Shown in pieces: positions 22,678 to 24,840 of a DNA stretch of 24,840 nucleotides. Each line of letters begins with the position of its first letter. Position 1 is the stretch's first letter. Origin of the DNA: UBA6911 sp964481255 (GTDB lineage Bacteria > Acidobacteriota > UBA6911); the NCBI GenBank assembly GCA_964481255.1, contig CAYZTZ010000038.1:1-24840 (forward strand), written 5' to 3'. The notes under the pieces are model-generated. The model worked only from the letters and a program-made list of their open reading frames with translations, was not told where the DNA came from and did not search any database. A program made the translations under genes and the position numbers.

Positions 22678-23700
22678 TTATAGACCGACTTCGGCCCAGG
22701 CGGATCGGACGGCCTTCTGCTCCATGCTGTTGATGCCGTAAAGCTCGGCAGCGACGGTGACCGTCATCGTGACCGCGTCGCGGAAGGTGGATTGCGGACG
22801 CAGTTTTTCGGTCAGCGTCCTGTACCAGATCTGCCCCGCCTTCTCCCAGGCGTACCCTTTGAGGCGGAGCGCCAGCTCGCAGAAGGCCCTGTTGGGGATG
22901 CCCGAGTTCAGGTGCACTCCCCCGTTGTCCTCCGTCGTGACGATGTAATCCTTCATGTGGCCGGGCTGGGGGTCCTTGCCCAGAACGGGATCGTCGTAAG
23001 CCGTCCCGGGCTCTTTCATGGAACGGATGCCCTTCGCGTTCACGCCCGGCAGGAAAAGGTCCTCCCCGATAAGCCAGTCGGCCTCAACGGCGGTCTGGCG
23101 CTTCCTGTACTGTTTGACCAGGCTCCCGAAAACATCGGAGAAGGATTCGTTCAGGGCCCCCGCCTGGTCCCGGTAGATCAGGCCCGCTTCATACTGCGTG
23201 ACGCCGTGCGTGATCTCATGCCCGATGACGTCCAGGGATTTCGTGAATGGGCCGAAGATCGTGCGGTCTCCGTCGCCGTAAACCATCTGCCGCCCGTTCC
23301 AGAAGGCGTTGTCATAGTCCCTGCCGTAGTGGACGGTCGAGTCGATGCGCATTCCGCGGCCGTCGACGGAGTTCCGGCCGAAGACCTTGCGGAACATGTC
23401 GTAGGCGGTCCCGGCGCCGTCGTACGCCTCGTTGACGCGCGGGTCGCTGGATTTCGGGTCGCCTTCGGAGCGGACGAGGCGTCCCGGAAGATCGTACCGG
23501 TTGCGCGCGTCGTAAACGGTGCGGCGTTTGATCCCGGGAGGCGTCACCGCGAAGGGGGCGACAAGGTTCAGGGCCCTGCGTTCCCCTCGGAACTGCTCGG
23601 AATCGGTCAGCGTGGACCAGGCGAGCGCCTGCTGGCGTGCGTCCCCGTTTTTGGCGATCTCCTTCAACATGTACGGCGGCACGATGAAGCACCTGTGCAT
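22678..23700 (-). CDS. M4 family zinc metallopeptidase, protealysin-like
   Basis: The ATG at 23700 follows GGAGGAGGAATC. The protein is 340 residues with no signal peptide. It begins MHRCFIVPPYMLKEIAKNG, the short PPL-type propeptide of protealysin-like peptidases, instead of the long thermolysin propeptide. The zinc site is HEITH (161-165) with the third ligand E185 in GALNESFSD. NSGIPNRAF lies nearer the C-terminus and holds the segment of the catalytic histidine region. All key residues are present, so it should be active. Family members usually stay in the cell or are released without a classical signal. It follows the SNF2 gene by 62 bp. No emfourin-like inhibitor gene is visible next to it. 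Confidence 0.93.
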   Translation of the reverse strand: MHRCFIVPPYMLKEIAKNGDARQQALAWSTLTDSEQFRGERRALNLVAPFAVTPPGIKRRTVYDARNRYDLPGRLVRSEGDPKSSDPRVNEAYDGAGTAYDMFRKVFGRNSVDGRGMRIDSTVHYGRDYDNAFWNGRQMVYGDGDRTIFGPFTKSLDVIGHEITHGVTQYEAGLIYRDQAGALNESFSDVFGSLVKQYRKRQTAVEADWLIGEDLFLPGVNAKGIRSMKEPGTAYDDPVLGKDPQPGHMKDYIVTTEDNGGVHLNSGIPNRAFCELALRLKGYAWEKAGQIWYRTLTEKLRPQSTFRDAVTMTVTVAAELYGINSMEQKAVRSAWAEVGL

Positions 23701-23730
23701 GATTCCTCCTCCCTTTTTCCCCCGCCTGCA

Positions 23731-23766
23731 ACTTTTAACGTTCAACGTGGAACCTTGAACGATCAA
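23731..23766. repeat. TTCAACGTT-type intergenic repeat overlapping the SNF2 stop
   Basis: TTTTAACGTTCAACGTGGAA and CCTTGAACGATCAAC lie between the SNF2 and M4 genes. The last bases include the SNF2 stop codon (complement of 23763-23765). Confidence 0.55.
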
Positions 23767-24840
23767 CTCAGGAGAATCTCGAGATCTTCCGCGCGCAGGT
23801 TGCGTATCAGGCTGTTGTCCTGGTTGATGATCGCGTCGGCGATCTCCCTCTTGGTCTCCTGCAGTTCGAGCACTTTTTCCTCGACGGTGTCCTTTGCGAT
23901 CAGCCGATAGGCGAAGACCGACCTCGTCTGCCCGATGCGGTGCGTCCGGTCGATGGCCTGGGCCTCGACGGCGGGGTTCCACCAGGGGTCGAGCAGAAAG
24001 ACGTACTCGGCCGCCGTCAGGTTCAGTCCCAGGCCGCCGGCCTTGAGGCTGATCAGGAAGAGCTTCGCGTCCGGGTCGTTCTGGAAGCGCTCGACGGACG
24101 CGGCCCGGTCGCGCGTCTGCCCGTCGAGATACTCGTAGCGGATCTTTTCCTGCTCGAGCCTGCGGCGAAGGATGCCGAGCATGGAGGTGAACTGCGAGAA
24201 GACCAGCGCCTTATGCCCTTCGTCCAGGACTTCGGCCAGCTGCGGCATGAGCATGTCCAGCTTCGCGCTGGGCTCGCCGGCGCGTTTCTGATCGATCAGC
24301 CCCGGATGGATGGCCGCCTGCCGCAGGCGGAGCAGTGCTTCCAGGATATGGATTTTGGACTTTTCCATTCCCTCGCGCTCGATGCGCTCGAGGAGCGAGC
24401 GCCGGTAGTGGTCGCGCAGTTCGTCATACAGGGACCTCTGCGCCGCCTCCAGCTGGCAGAAAAGGGTCTGCTCCACCTTGTCCGGGAGATCCCGCGCCAC
24501 CTGCGCCTTGGTGCGGCGCAGGATAAAGGGCCTGAGAGCCTGCGCCAGGAGCGCGCGCCCGGCGTCGTCGATCCTTCCGGCGTTCCCTCTTCCAAGTCTG
24601 AAAACCGAGGCGGAACCCAGCATGCCGGGATTCAAAAACTCGAACAGGCTCCACAATTCGCCCAGATGGTTCTCGATCGGCGTGCCGGTCAGCGCCAGGC
24701 GGTATCGGCCGCGCAGTGCCTGTCCCAGGACATGCGGCAGGATGGTGCGCGCCCAAAGCCGTTCACGACGGGCCGTATCCGTACAGCCCATCAAAAAGCC
24801 CGCCACCTCGTCCTCTGCGCGCGCCACCCAGCCGTGCCCC
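23763..24840 (-). CDS. SNF2-family helicase/ATPase, C-terminal part (cut by window edge)
   Basis: The frame is open from the right edge to a stop at 23763, giving 358 residues. Motif III LALTGTPIENHLGELWS is followed by LNPGMLGS and LRPFILRRTKAQVA, all typical of SNF2 proteins. The second RecA lobe has KALVFSQFTSML (motif IV), LISLKAGGLGLNLTAA (motif V) and DRTHRIGQT (motif VI). These ATPases translocate on duplex DNA and remodel protein-DNA complexes. The 49 residues upstream of motif III lack a recognisable DEAQ/DEAH box, which is normally about 25-30 residues before it. The N-terminal part, including Walker A, lies outside the window. Confidence 0.9.
   Translation of the reverse strand, partial: GHGWVARAEDEVAGFLMGCTDTARRERLWARTILPHVLGQALRGRYRLALTGTPIENHLGELWSLFEFLNPGMLGSASVFRLGRGNAGRIDDAGRALLAQALRPFILRRTKAQVARDLPDKVEQTLFCQLEAAQRSLYDELRDHYRRSLLERIEREGMEKSKIHILEALLRLRQAAIHPGLIDQKRAGEPSAKLDMLMPQLAEVLDEGHKALVFSQFTSMLGILRRRLEQEKIRYEYLDGQTRDRAASVERFQNDPDAKLFLISLKAGGLGLNLTAAEYVFLLDPWWNPAVEAQAIDRTHRIGQTRSVFAYRLIAKDTVEEKVLELQETKREIADAIINQDNSLIRNLRAEDLEILLS

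Noticed and set aside
23701..23982. N-terminal extension of the M4 peptidase
   Set aside because: It overlaps the SNF2 coding end and the repeat; the ATG at 23700 has a strong ribosome binding site and the PPL motif at the right place.
1..24840. tRNA, rRNA, CRISPR array, phage or plasmid functions, known riboswitches
   Set aside because: I looked for T-loop signatures, regularly spaced repeats, integrases and typical aptamer cores and saw none.

Overview
The window is GC-rich bacterial DNA with strong Shine-Dalgarno sites. It contains a scaffold gap of exactly 100 N at 13959-14058, so it comes from a draft or metagenome-assembled genome. The mix of oxygen-sensitive radical-SAM enzymes, a Tat-exported bicupin, a DUF4412-like exported protein and a MutS2 whose Smr domain opens with LNVIG instead of LDLRG suggests Acidobacteriota or a related anaerobic lineage. 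That placement is inference from remembered family features; no rRNA or other definitive marker is present.

Layout. 1-2400: a class I methyltransferase, cut by the left edge, diverges from an AmrS-type radical-SAM gene. The AmrS gene converges with, and overlaps by 16 bp, a gene for a small acidic protein. A non-coding stretch with a dispersed repeat follows. 2408-7509: a radical-SAM/SPASM protein of the anaerobic sulfatase maturase type with a C-terminal SEC-C motif, then mutS2, then a small MITE-like element, then argF. 7583-10224: an exported DUF4412-like protein, about 670 bp without a convincing gene, and a quinone-oxidoreductase-like enzyme. 10330-13862: a three-gene surface-polysaccharide operon on the minus strand (flippase, GT2, GT4). 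13863-15129: the assembly gap, a second copy of the dispersed repeat, an NTF2-like gene and a second copy of the MITE. 15130-18528: a PHP-domain protein, a Tat-exported bicupin, an NTF2-like lipoprotein and a MarC membrane protein. 18625-21200: a LUD protein, an aldo/keto reductase with a ferredoxin-like tail and an exported Sel1-like protein. 21584-24840: an unrecognised protein, a protealysin-type M4 peptidase and a truncated SNF2 helicase.

Functional links are local. The polysaccharide genes form a clear operon with a 4-bp overlap. The lipoprotein and bicupin genes are codirectional and both products are exported. The LUD and Fe-S aldo/keto reductase genes look like a small redox pair. SNF2, M4 peptidase and the unknown gene are codirectional with short spacers.

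No complete new system (defence island, CRISPR, BGC or prophage) is visible. The most unusual content lies between genes: a 76-bp dispersed repeat beside the scaffold gap, two diverged copies of an 84-95 bp MITE with GGCTGTCTCA-type inverted ends, and two families of degenerate intergenic repeats (TTCAACGTT type and GGGAACCGG type).
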